Shown here one piece after another: positions 1 through 8,230 of a stretch of 64,000 bases of DNA; within the stretch, counting starts at the first letter, position 1; every line of letters begins with the position of its first letter. The translations under genes and the position numbers were made by a program. Source of the DNA: Paraburkholderia polaris (GTDB lineage: Bacteria; Pseudomonadota; Gammaproteobacteria; Burkholderiales; Burkholderiaceae); the NCBI RefSeq assembly GCF_012927345.1, contig NZ_JABBGJ010000043.1:31714-95713 (forward strand). Direction: 5' to 3'. The notes under the pieces are model-generated. The model made no database searches. It saw only the letters and a list, made by a program, of their open reading frames with translations, and was not told where the DNA came from.

Positions 1-306
1 CGCAAAACTGAGCGCACTGTCGAACTCGACGCTAAAAGGCGCCATCGTGATCGACGCGGCCGCGCTCATGGCCGCATCCACCCGTGCGGGCGGCAAACCG
101 CCCGCGAAATTCCCGAGGTGATGCAACGTAACATGCATACGGTTGGCCGCAAGAGGCTTGCTCTTCGAGCGCGTCTCCCCACAGAGCTGTTGCGCCAGCT
201 TTGAGATGGCCGCCGCCGTACGTGTATCTGGAAAGACGGCGAAGAACAGGCCGTCTGTCGGCACAGGTGGCGCCTCAAGTCCGGGCAGCCAGAGTTGCTC
301 AGGCAT
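1..306 (-). CDS. thpR: RNA 2',3'-cyclic phosphodiesterase (2'-5' RNA ligase family), 3' end cut off by window edge
   Basis: The first 102 residues of the protein are present and the rest lies left of base 1. The reverse-strand frame begins MPEQLWLPGL and carries FFAVFPD (about residues 21-27) followed by HVTLHHLG (residues 58-65). This is the first of the two HxTL catalytic motifs of the 2H phosphoesterase superfamily, and the layout matches ThpR/LigT, which hydrolyses 2',3'-cyclic phosphate RNA ends. The ATG at 306 has no good ribosome site of its own. A GAGGAG at about 345 precedes an 11-codon frame (ATG 334, stop TGA 299-301) whose end overlaps this start, so translation may be coupled. 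The second HxT motif cannot be checked here. Confidence 0.85.
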   Translation of the reverse strand, partial: MPEQLWLPGLEAPPVPTDGLFFAVFPDTRTAAAISKLAQQLCGETRSKSKPLAANRMHVTLHHLGNFAGGLPPARVDAAMSAAASITMAPFSVEFDSALSFA

Positions 307-854
307 GGCGCGCCTGAATGGGTGACGCAGACATTTAGAAGAATCTCCTCTCATCGATGCGGGCTTGCCCGCGCATCTGAAAATTTTCACAACCCGACGG
401 CGCGAGGTTCACCATGCCCCGCCTCTCCGTGCCCATTGACGCCCATTGACGCCCGATAAACTTGCACTCGCTGGCTCTCCACGCACAATACTGTACATTC
501 ATACAGTATCGATGGCAACGTGGAATTGCTCAAGAAGCGGGAAGTATTGGCCGACGCCGCGAAATGCTCCCGAGCTGCTAAGCATGCCCGGCACACATAA
601 AAAACGGCGCCGTGGCGCTCTCTTCCATGCCATCAAATCGAGCGCCTGCGAAGGGCAGTCAAAGACGCAAGCCATCCCGCCACTGCCGATACGGTCAGCA
701 ATGCCATCTCAGCCGGAACGACGCTATCAGCCGACAAACCTCGGGCTGGGTATTCTTCCGGCTGCCCCCTCTTTGCATGGAGACCGCGGCCGCACGATTG
801 CGTAAAGGCGTGCGTGTTCCGTGCAATCGCCCAACGGTCACGTCGCGACCGGGT
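307..854. other. 548-bp intergenic stretch between thpR and the OmpW gene
   Basis: No frame here looks like a real protein on either strand. The stretch holds a LexA-like palindrome (491-506), an imperfect GC hairpin at about 356-377 just upstream of the GAGGAG that precedes thpR, and a doubled GCCCATTGAC near 431-450. A short minus-strand frame from about 410 to 333 ends TAA-ATG at the 11-codon thpR leader frame; it has no recognisable relatives and may be chance. Confidence 0.6.
491..506. promoter_or_regulatory. Candidate LexA (SOS) box
   Basis: CTGTACATTCATACAG fits the CTGT-N8-ACAG form of the proteobacterial LexA operator, with both arms intact. The nearest gene start that it could serve is thpR (minus strand, 306), about 185 bp away. 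No convincing plus-strand gene starts downstream. The operator is symmetric, so its orientation is not informative. The match is by eye only. Confidence 0.5.
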
Positions 855-1613
855 CTAGAATCGGTATCCAATTCCGAGAAAGACGATCACCGGGTCCGCC
901 GTGATGCGCGTCTTGTTGGACAACACCGTCTGACCGTTGGCGGCCACAGAACTGACCGTCGCGTTTGTCTTCAGAAACAGATATGTCACCGACGCAGTTG
1001 CGTACCAGTTCTTGCTGATGTTGTAAGAGGCGCCCACGTCGAACGCAGGGTTCCATGACGGACTGAGCGAAGCCTTGACCTGTCCGCCCGGCCCCGCAAT
1101 CTCTTGCAACGCGCCACTGAATGTCGAATTGAGATTGGTATGCGAGTACCACGTATAGTTCGCGCCTATACCGACAAACGGGCGCAGCTTCGTCTGCGCG
1201 TCGAAGAAGTAATACTTCAGGAACAGAATGGGTGACCACGACCGGGTGGTGGCGAGCGGCGCCAGATTCCCCAGATTGAGCGATGGGCCGCCGGCACCGA
1301 ATGGTGCGGCGTTGCCCTGCGCATAGAGCTTGAGCTTGGGCGGTATGCCCGCCGCCAGGTCAAATGCAATATTGTCCGTGACGAAATACGTGTTCGAGAG
1401 TTCCAGGGTGAGCGTGTTATGTATCTGACCACCCGTTCCCGAAGACGTGAACGTGCCCAAAGCCGAACTGCTCTGTAACGAAGTTGCGGAAGACGGGCCA
1501 AAGTCGAGCCACGCCCCACCCATGCTGGTGATGAGACTGCCTGCGCTCTGCCCCATCGCACTGGAACATATCGCGCCCGATATTAACGCCAGGCATGCAA
1601 GTTTTTTCATCAT
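855..1613 (-). CDS. OmpW-family outer membrane protein
   Basis: This 252-residue protein has an N-terminal signal peptide (MMKKLACLALISGAICSSAMG) and ends in GIGYRF, the aromatic terminus typical of outer-membrane beta-barrels. Alternating Tyr/Trp/Phe strands and the FKT-like turn pattern fit OmpW, an eight-stranded barrel that lets small hydrophobic compounds into the outer membrane (compare AlkL). The ATG at 1613 is preceded by GGAGAC at a normal distance. It is the last gene of the acyl-CoA operon and is separated from it by 70 bp with a hairpin. A role in uptake of the operon's lipid-like substrate is an inference from position. Confidence 0.9.
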   Translation of the reverse strand: MMKKLACLALISGAICSSAMGQSAGSLITSMGGAWLDFGPSSATSLQSSSALGTFTSSGTGGQIHNTLTLELSNTYFVTDNIAFDLAAGIPPKLKLYAQGNAAPFGAGGPSLNLGNLAPLATTRSWSPILFLKYYFFDAQTKLRPFVGIGANYTWYSHTNLNSTFSGALQEIAGPGGQVKASLSPSWNPAFDVGASYNISKNWYATASVTYLFLKTNATVSSVAANGQTVLSNKTRITADPVIVFLGIGYRF

Positions 1614-1642
1614 GTCTCCTCCAATTTATTTCGGATTACATA

Positions 1643-1660
1643 TCGATACTTTCGTATCGA
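1643..1660 (-). promoter_or_regulatory. Hairpin between acyl-CoA dehydrogenase and ompW genes
   Basis: On the minus strand this reads TCGATAC-GAAA-GTATCGA, a perfect 7-bp stem closed by a GAAA (GNRA) tetraloop. It lies 23 bp after the stop of the upstream gene and about 30 bp before the OmpW start. No U-tract follows, so it is more likely an mRNA processing or stability element, or an operator for ompW, than a terminator. Confidence 0.45.
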
Positions 1661-1683
1661 CGTTCTGTTTCTTGAATCACCGC

Positions 1684-3477
1684 TCAGAACTGTTCGATTG
1701 GCAGGCTCGACCCGCTCGATGCGCCGCTGCGGATCGCCTCCAGAAGCGCATTCGCTTTGGGCAAGACCTTGTCGGCGTAGAAGCGCGCAGTGGCGAGCTT
1801 GGTGCGATGAAAGTCCGGGTCCTCATTCGCTGCGCTTTTTCCCGACGCAACGAGCGCTGCGCGCCCCATCTGCCACCCACCGCACACGTAGCCGGTGAGC
1901 ATGAGATAGTCGACGGAACTGGCAAGCGCCGCTTCGGGCTGAGTCACCAGTGCATGGAGCATCCAGGCGGTGGCATCGTCGAGCGCCTGTACACCGGCCG
2001 CGAGCGCCGTACCGACGGACGCCACTTGCGCATCCGTGCTTCGCTCCAATTCCAGCGCGACCTGACGCATCTCCGCAACAAGTTCAGCCATCCCCGCGCC
2101 CTGATCTGACGCGAGCTTGCGGCCTGCGAGATCGGCAGCCTGAATGCCCGTCGTGCCCTCGTAGATCGGCGCGATGCGCGCATCGCGCAGGAACTGGCAT
2201 GCGCCCGTCTCTTCGATGTAGCCCATCCCGCCGTGCACCTGCACACCCATCGACGCAATCTCGACGCCCAACTCCGTGCACCATGCCTTCAACACGGGGA
2301 TCAGAAGATCGACACGCGCCTGGCGATGTGCGCGCCCAGCGGCGTCGGGGTCACGATGCGCGCGGTCCATGTCCGCGGCCATCACGTAGGCGAAAGCTCG
2401 CATCGCTTCGATCTGGGACTTCATCGTCATCAACATACGCCGCACATCAGGGTGATGGATGATCGCCACAGCGCCACCCGATTTGCCAACCGCGAGCCGC
2501 CCCTGGACGCGTTCCTTCGCGTACTCGCGGGCCTGCTGATAAGCGCGTTCCGCCATCGCGAGCCCTTGAATACCCACCTTCTGGCGCGCCTCGTTCATCA
2601 TCGTGAACATATGCGCGAGACCTTTGTTCTCCTGCCCCACCAGATAACCGATCGCCCCGCCTTGATCACCGAAGCTCATCACGCAGGTCGGGCTCGCGTG
2701 AATGCCGAGCTTGTGCTCGAGGGACACACAGTGCACGTCGTTGCGTTGCCCTGGAGAGCCGTCGTCATTCAGCAGGAACTTGGGCACGACAAAGAGCGAT
2801 ATGCCGCGCACGCCCTCGGGCGCGTCCGGCGTGCGTGCGAGGACAAGATGAATGACGTTGCCCGTCATATCGTGATCGCCCCACGTGATAAAAATCTTCT
2901 GACCGTAGAGGCGATAGTGGTCGCCTTGGGGTACCGCCTTCGTGCGCACGGCGGCGAGATCCGAGCCCGCTTGCGGCTCGGTCAGGTTCATGGTTCCCGT
3001 CCACTCACCGCTGACGAGATTGGGCAAATAGCGTCCCTTGAGTTCTTCCGAGCCGTGCTGCCTTAGCGCCTCCGTCGCGCCCGCCGTCAACAGAGGACAC
3101 AGTGCGAACGCCATGTTGGACGAATTCCACATCTCGACGGTCGCCGCATGCAGCAACTCGGGCAGCCCCTGGCCGCCGAACTCCGGGTCGCCGGAGAGGC
3201 CGCTCCAGCCGCCTGCGACGAACTGCCGGTAGGCTGTCGCGAAACCGTCCGCGGCAACGACGCCGTCCTTCGTCAGGCGCGCGCCCTGCTCGTCGCCTGA
3301 CTTGTTGAGCGGTGCCAGCACTTCGGTCGCGAGCTTCGCCGCCTCCTCGAGCACAGCCTCGGCGAGTTCGGGGTTCACCTCCTCGAAGCCCGGCAGCGCA
3401 GACAACTCGTTAAGACCGGCCAGTTCCGTCATGACGAAACGCATGTCGCGCAGCGGTGCAATATAGATGCTCATCAT
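1684..3477 (-). CDS. Acyl-CoA dehydrogenase with extended C-terminus (DmdC/AcdA-like)
   Basis: The 597-residue length is typical of the long acyl-CoA dehydrogenase subfamily that includes 3-methylmercaptopropionyl-CoA dehydrogenase DmdC. The middle domain shows MNLTEPQAGSDLAAVRTKA (FAD/substrate binding), followed by KIFITWGDHD. The motif IYEGTTGIQAADLAGRKL contains the Glu that serves as catalytic base in this subfamily. A C-terminal ~130-residue extension follows. The start is one of two adjacent ATGs (3477/3474) behind CGGAG. It lies 11 bp after etfA and is the natural electron donor for that flavoprotein. The substrate cannot be read from the sequence; DmdC-like members are often misnamed. 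Confidence 0.9.
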   Translation of the reverse strand: MMSIYIAPLRDMRFVMTELAGLNELSALPGFEEVNPELAEAVLEEAAKLATEVLAPLNKSGDEQGARLTKDGVVAADGFATAYRQFVAGGWSGLSGDPEFGGQGLPELLHAATVEMWNSSNMAFALCPLLTAGATEALRQHGSEELKGRYLPNLVSGEWTGTMNLTEPQAGSDLAAVRTKAVPQGDHYRLYGQKIFITWGDHDMTGNVIHLVLARTPDAPEGVRGISLFVVPKFLLNDDGSPGQRNDVHCVSLEHKLGIHASPTCVMSFGDQGGAIGYLVGQENKGLAHMFTMMNEARQKVGIQGLAMAERAYQQAREYAKERVQGRLAVGKSGGAVAIIHHPDVRRMLMTMKSQIEAMRAFAYVMAADMDRAHRDPDAAGRAHRQARVDLLIPVLKAWCTELGVEIASMGVQVHGGMGYIEETGACQFLRDARIAPIYEGTTGIQAADLAGRKLASDQGAGMAELVAEMRQVALELERSTDAQVASVGTALAAGVQALDDATAWMLHALVTQPEAALASSVDYLMLTGYVCGGWQMGRAALVASGKSAANEDPDFHRTKLATARFYADKVLPKANALLEAIRSGASSGSSLPIEQF

Positions 3478-3488
3478 GGTCTCCGGGA

Positions 3489-4436
3489 TTAGCTCTGTTG
3501 CAGTTTGTCCAGTTCACCGGACAACTCCGGTAATACCTTGAAAAGATCGCCGACGATCCAATAGTCGGCGACCTGAAAGATCGGCGCCTCTTCGTCCTTG
3601 TTGATCGCGACGATCACCTTCGAGTCCTTCATGCCGGCCAGATGCTGGATCGCGCCGGAGATGCCAACCGCGATGTAGAGCTGCGGCGCGATGACCTTGC
3701 CGGTCTGGCCCACCTGATAGTCGTTCGGCGCGAAACCGGCATCCACGGCAGCGCGCGACGCGCCGACCGCTGCGCCCAGTTTGCTGGCGATGTCCTCCAG
3801 CAGTGCGAAGTTTTCGCCGGAGCCCATGCCCCGGCCGCCCGAGATCACCCGTTGCGCCGCTGTCAGCTCAGGGCGCTCGGAACGGGTCAGTTGGTGGCTC
3901 ACGAATCGTGAGCCCGGGACTTCGATGGCCGGTGAAAGCGATTCGATCGCCGCCGCGCCGCCAACGGTCTGCGCCGCCGCAAAGGCTGTCGTGCGTACTG
4001 TGATGACCTTGATGCCGTCCGCGCTTCGCACCGTCGCTAGCACGTTGCCCGCGTAGATGGGGCGCACGAACGTATCGGCGGATTCAACGGCAACGATGTC
4101 GGAGATCTGCGCGACGTCGAGCAGCGCGGCCACGCGCGGCATCGCGTTCTTCGCGGTTGTGGTGGCGGGCGCCAGCACGTGGCTGTAGTCGGCGGCGATC
4201 GTCGTGATTAGCGCGGCCAGGTTCTCGGCCAGCGGATGCGCGTAGTGCGGCGCATCGGCGACCCGCACGCGCTTCACGCCGGCGATGCTTGCGGCCTGTT
4301 CGGCCACTGTCGCGCATTGCGAGCCGGCGACGAGAACATGAATGTCCTCGCCAAGACACGCAGCGGCGGTGACGGTGTTCAACGTTGCAGCCTTCAGCGT
4401 CTGATTGTCGTGTTCTGCAATAACGAGTATGGACAT
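3489..4436 (-). CDS. etfA: Electron transfer flavoprotein alpha subunit
   Basis: The 315 residues match the normal EtfA length. The C-terminal FAD-binding domain is clear: GQTGKVIAPQLYIAVGISG followed by AIQHLAGMKDSKVIVAIN and KDEEAPIFQVADYWIVGD. EtfA/EtfB pass electrons from acyl-CoA dehydrogenases to ETF:quinone oxidoreductase in the membrane. It lies 16 bp downstream of etfB and 11 bp upstream of the long acyl-CoA dehydrogenase. Because it is embedded in a catabolic operon, it is probably a pathway-dedicated ETF in addition to a housekeeping copy elsewhere; that copy is not visible here. Confidence 0.96.
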   Translation of the reverse strand: MSILVIAEHDNQTLKAATLNTVTAAACLGEDIHVLVAGSQCATVAEQAASIAGVKRVRVADAPHYAHPLAENLAALITTIAADYSHVLAPATTTAKNAMPRVAALLDVAQISDIVAVESADTFVRPIYAGNVLATVRSADGIKVITVRTTAFAAAQTVGGAAAIESLSPAIEVPGSRFVSHQLTRSERPELTAAQRVISGGRGMGSGENFALLEDIASKLGAAVGASRAAVDAGFAPNDYQVGQTGKVIAPQLYIAVGISGAIQHLAGMKDSKVIVAINKDEEAPIFQVADYWIVGDLFKVLPELSGELDKLQQS

Positions 4437-4452
4437 GTTTCCCTCTTCCGTT

Positions 4453-5202
4453 TCAGATGACGTGTGCCACGTGCTTCAGCTTGGCCACGAGCTCCGCGGC
4501 ATCGGCCACGCGAATGCCCGCCTCGCGTTTGGCCGGCTCCGCGAGCTTCAGCGTCGACAGCCGCGGTGCGATGTCGACGCCGAGGGCATTGGGTGTCACC
4601 ACGTCGAGCGGCTTCTTCTTCGCCTTCATGATGTTGGGCAGCGTCGCATAGCGCGGCGTGTTCAGCCGGAGATCGGCGGTAATGACCGCCGGCAGATCGA
4701 CTTCGATCGTTTCGAGGCCGCCGTCGATCTCGCGTGTGACCGTGGCCTTGCCCGCTTCGACGGCGATCTTCGAGGCGAACGTCGCCTGCGGCCAGCCGAG
4801 CAGTGCCGCAAGCATCTGACCGACCTGGTTCGAGTCATCGTCGATGGCCTGCTTGCCGAGCAACACGAGTTGCGGCTGCTCCTTGTCGACCAGCGCTTTG
4901 AGCAGCTTCGCAACGGCGAGCGGCTGCAACTCGGCGTGAGTCTCAACGAGAATGCCGCGGTCAGCGCCGGTTGCCAGCGCCGTGCGCAGCGTTTCCTGGC
5001 AGGCCTGCACCCCGCAGGACACGACGACCACCTCTGACACCAAGCCGGCTTCCTTCAAACGCACGGCCTCTTCCACGCTGATTTCGTCGAAGGGGTTCAT
5101 CGACAGCTTCACATTCGCGATGTCGACGGCACTGCCGTCGGCTTTCACGCGGACTCTCACATTCGCGTCGACGACGCGTTTGACAGGAACCAGAACTTTC
5201 AT
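4453..5202 (-). CDS. etfB: Electron transfer flavoprotein beta subunit
   Basis: The 249-residue protein begins MKVLVPVKRVVDANVRVRV, the EtfB N-terminus, and carries KLSMNPFDEISVEEAVRLKE. The DDDSNQVGQMLAALLGWPQ segment is the AMP/ADP-binding region. LNTPRYATLPNIMKAKKK is the recognition loop that docks onto acyl-CoA dehydrogenases. The start ATG at 5202 follows GGAG at six bases. The gene precedes etfA in the usual B-A order and follows the CoA-ligase gene by 43 bp, consistent with one transcript. Confidence 0.96.
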   Translation of the reverse strand: MKVLVPVKRVVDANVRVRVKADGSAVDIANVKLSMNPFDEISVEEAVRLKEAGLVSEVVVVSCGVQACQETLRTALATGADRGILVETHAELQPLAVAKLLKALVDKEQPQLVLLGKQAIDDDSNQVGQMLAALLGWPQATFASKIAVEAGKATVTREIDGGLETIEVDLPAVITADLRLNTPRYATLPNIMKAKKKPLDVVTPNALGVDIAPRLSTLKLAEPAKREAGIRVADAAELVAKLKHVAHVI

Positions 5203-5245
5203 TGCCTACTCCATTTGAATATTGCGTGGGGTTCGCCGCGCACCG

Positions 5246-6850
5246 TCACAGCGTCTCGGTAAATACGCTGTCGCGCTGCGTGTCCAACATGTCTATCAGA
5301 TAGCGTTCAAGCGGTTTTTCCGACGCTGTCTTCGGTATTTCGGGCACCACCTGCAGCCAGGAGATGACCGAACTCGCTTCCAGCTTCGCGCGGCACGCGC
5401 GGAATATCTGCTGCGGGTCGAAGCGGGCCGCGTCCTTGGGCACCACCGCCGCGACCACATCCTTTTCCCCCGGCGCGCCTGACGCGGCCTTCACGCCGTA
5501 CACGTAGACGTCTTCGACAAGACTGGATTCGGCGATCACCTTCTCGATCGGCGCCGGATTGATGAACTCGCCGTTGTGGCGAATGCCGCCACCTTTGCGG
5601 TATTCGAAGAAGAGCCAGCCGTTCTCGTCTTCGCGCACGACGTCGCCCATGCACAGCCATCCGTCCCTGCACTTCTTCGCCGACGCTTCCGGATTGCCGA
5701 AGTATTCGACCTTGAACGGCGAGCCGTCCGCCGGACGGAACAGCAGTTCGCCGGGAACGCCAGGCGCGCAGTCGTTGCCGTCGTCGTCGACAATGCGGTG
5801 CCTGAGAATCGGCGCCGGCTTGCCAATACTGCCCACTGGGCCGATGCCGAGTGGCTTGACCGTAATCCCGCCTTCCGCCGCACCGTAGAACTCAACGATC
5901 TGGATACCGAAGCGCTGCTCAAACGCCTTCCAGATCGCCGCCGGCATCCCCGCGGATATCACGAAGCGCACGGGGTTGTCCGCGTCATCGGGCTTGTTCG
6001 GCTCGCTGTAGACCGCCGTGGTCATTCCACCGAGTAGCGTGAAGGTCGTACAGCGGTACTTGCGAGTGATGTCCCACAGACGCGACTTCGTAAAGCGGCG
6101 CGACAGCACGGCGCGCATGCCGGCGGTGAGCGAGGCGCCCAGCGTCACGATCTGTGCATTGGCATGCGTCAGCGACAGTCCCGAGTACGGCCGGTCGCCG
6201 GGCACGTAGCCAAACAGCGCCGACACCGCCGCCGATGTGCCGCAATAGCGGCGATGCGTCATCACAATGCCCTTCGGATCGCCGGTGGTGCCGGACGTGA
6301 AGATCAACTGCATCGCGCTGTCGGGATCGCGGACCACGATAGGCAACTCGGGCACCCGTTCCGGCAGCAACGCGCGGTACGACGACACGCCGGGGAAATC
6401 GCCGAGCGGCTTCGCGCCCTCGTCCGTTTCGAGCCCGATCACCCAGGACAGATGGGACAGCGAAGCTCGTACGGCAAGGAGGTTGTCGAGCGCATAGTCC
6501 GCGGCGATGACGCCGCGGCAGCGCGGGCTATCGAGCATGAAGGCGAGCTTCTCGCCTCGCGCGCGCGGATCGATCGGCACGAACACGGTGCCCGAAATCG
6601 ACGCCGCGACCATCGCGTCAATAAACTCCGCGTGATTGGCCATCAGCAGCGCGAAGTGCTCGCCGGGTTGCAGGCCCTGATCGATCAGCACCTGCGCGAG
6701 CCGTTGGCCGTTCTCCCACAGCTGCCGGTAGGTGCGCACGTCATCGGGCCGCACGCCGGCGCCTTCGACGGTCAGTACGTCGAGATCCGGCATGGTCTCG
6801 ACGCGGTTGGCGAGCAACGCTGCCAACGTAGTTTCGGGTGTGGTGCTCAT
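5246..6850 (-). CDS. AMP-binding acyl-CoA ligase, CaiC-like
   Basis: This is a 534-residue member of the ANL adenylate-forming superfamily. The P-loop signature is LIFTSGTTGDPKGIVMTH. The adenylation core motif appears as EFYGAAEGG, and the C-terminal hinge and lysine regions as GDVVREDENGWLFF and KTASEKPLER. The string RKGGGIRHNGEFINP after the hinge is like crotonobetaine/carnitine-CoA ligases. The open frame reaches 6973, but AAGGAG sits just before the ATG at 6850 and the protein proper starts there (MSTTPETTL). It would activate the carboxylic acid feeding the operon's dehydrogenases and thiolase. The actual acid is unknown. Confidence 0.88.
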   Translation of the reverse strand: MSTTPETTLAALLANRVETMPDLDVLTVEGAGVRPDDVRTYRQLWENGQRLAQVLIDQGLQPGEHFALLMANHAEFIDAMVAASISGTVFVPIDPRARGEKLAFMLDSPRCRGVIAADYALDNLLAVRASLSHLSWVIGLETDEGAKPLGDFPGVSSYRALLPERVPELPIVVRDPDSAMQLIFTSGTTGDPKGIVMTHRRYCGTSAAVSALFGYVPGDRPYSGLSLTHANAQIVTLGASLTAGMRAVLSRRFTKSRLWDITRKYRCTTFTLLGGMTTAVYSEPNKPDDADNPVRFVISAGMPAAIWKAFEQRFGIQIVEFYGAAEGGITVKPLGIGPVGSIGKPAPILRHRIVDDDGNDCAPGVPGELLFRPADGSPFKVEYFGNPEASAKKCRDGWLCMGDVVREDENGWLFFEYRKGGGIRHNGEFINPAPIEKVIAESSLVEDVYVYGVKAASGAPGEKDVVAAVVPKDAARFDPQQIFRACRAKLEASSVISWLQVVPEIPKTASEKPLERYLIDMLDTQRDSVFTETL

Positions 6851-6924
6851 GGCGCCCTCTCTCCTTGCAGATGCGGTTCGGTCTTGCGCGTTCGCAGAAT
6901 CTGTCGCGGCGTCGCAGTTCGGCC

Positions 6925-8166
6925 TCAGCGTCCGAGAATCGTGATGCTGGCAACGGCCTCTTCCACGCCGCACAGTCCGCCGCCGTTCTCCGCGATCGCG
7001 ATGCGGGCGCCCTCCACCTGGCGGGCGCCCGCCTCACCGCGTAACTGAGTCACGAGTTCGTAAAGCTGACCCAGTCCTGTCGCACCGATCGGATGCCCCT
7101 TCGATTCGAGGCCGCCCGACGGATTGATTGGAATCCGTCCGCCTATCGTCGTCTCGCCTCGTTCCGCGGCCACCCCGCCCATGCCCGGCTCGCACAAGCC
7201 GAGTACTTCGGACTGGATGATTTCTCCGATCGCCGTCGCGTCGTGCACCTCGGCGACCGAGACATCCTGCGGCGGGACGCCCGCCTGCTCATAAGCGCGC
7301 AACGAGCCCAGCCTGACCAGATGCCGGTCGAGCGCCGTGGCCGGCCGGTCGCTTCCCGTTTGCAGCACGGACGCCAGCACACGAATGGCGCGCGAGCGCC
7401 GCCCACCCAACAGCGCGAGGCCGGCCTCGCTGCACACGATCGCCGCGGCCGCGCCATCGCTGACGGGCGAACACATCGGCAGCGTGAGCGGAAAGGTGAT
7501 CGGCGGTGCGCCGAGAATCTCTTCGATCGAGTAAGCCTGCCGGTACTGCGCGAGCGGGTTGTGAACAGAATGTCCGTGGTTCTTGGCGGACACGGCGGCA
7601 AACTGCCGCTGGGTGGTGCCGAATTCGCGCATGTGCATACGGCCCATCGACGCGTAGATATCCATGAATACGCTGTACGGTTTCGTCGAGACGCTGCCTG
7701 CGGGCGGCTCGATGCCCTCGCCCATATCGAGCAGCCGGCGCTTGCCGTTCTCGGTGTCGTGCACATCCCACGCGCCGTCGAAGGCGCTGAAGGTGCGCAC
7801 CTTGTCCGTGGAGAACATCTTCTCGGCGCCCGCCGCGAGCACGATGTCGGCAGCACCGGCTTTCACGTAGTTCACCGCAAGGTGAAATGCGGTGCTGGCG
7901 CTCGCGCAGGCGTTCTCGACGTTGATCACCGCGACCTTGTCGATGCCCATTGCCCGTAGCGCAAGCTGGCCGCGAATCATGTGCTGGCCTTCCATGTGCC
8001 CCTGGGTGGAGTTGCCGAAAAACGCACCCTGCAACTGCGCCTTGTCACAGCCTGCGTCGGCGAGCGCGTCTTCCACTGCCGCGCGCGTGAGCTGCTTCAC
8101 GCTGGTATCCAGATGCTTGCCGAAGGGCGTCATGCCGACGCCCGCGATATACACTTCGTTGCCCAT
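6925..8166 (-). CDS. SCP2-type thiolase (acetyl-CoA acetyltransferase family)
   Basis: The 413-residue protein starts MGNEVYIAGVGMTPFGK, a typical thiolase N-terminus. It has the nucleophile Cys in NACASAS (about residue 90) and the GHPIGATG histidine loop. The C-terminal ENGGGLCGVEEA differs from the CxG loop of degradative FadA thiolases and fits the SCP-x/sterol-carrier-associated branch, which acts on branched or cyclic acyl chains. The frame is open to 8214, but GGTGGAG precedes the ATG at 8166. It lies 74 bp upstream of the CoA ligase. It likely performs the thiolytic step of the operon; members of this branch can also be non-catalytic partners. Confidence 0.88.
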   Translation of the reverse strand: MGNEVYIAGVGMTPFGKHLDTSVKQLTRAAVEDALADAGCDKAQLQGAFFGNSTQGHMEGQHMIRGQLALRAMGIDKVAVINVENACASASTAFHLAVNYVKAGAADIVLAAGAEKMFSTDKVRTFSAFDGAWDVHDTENGKRRLLDMGEGIEPPAGSVSTKPYSVFMDIYASMGRMHMREFGTTQRQFAAVSAKNHGHSVHNPLAQYRQAYSIEEILGAPPITFPLTLPMCSPVSDGAAAAIVCSEAGLALLGGRRSRAIRVLASVLQTGSDRPATALDRHLVRLGSLRAYEQAGVPPQDVSVAEVHDATAIGEIIQSEVLGLCEPGMGGVAAERGETTIGGRIPINPSGGLESKGHPIGATGLGQLYELVTQLRGEAGARQVEGARIAIAENGGGLCGVEEAVASITILGR

Positions 8167-8230
8167 ATCGATTCTCCACCGCCAGGAAGGACGCGCCGCG
8201 AACCGCCGACGCAAACCATCCGATTCGTCG

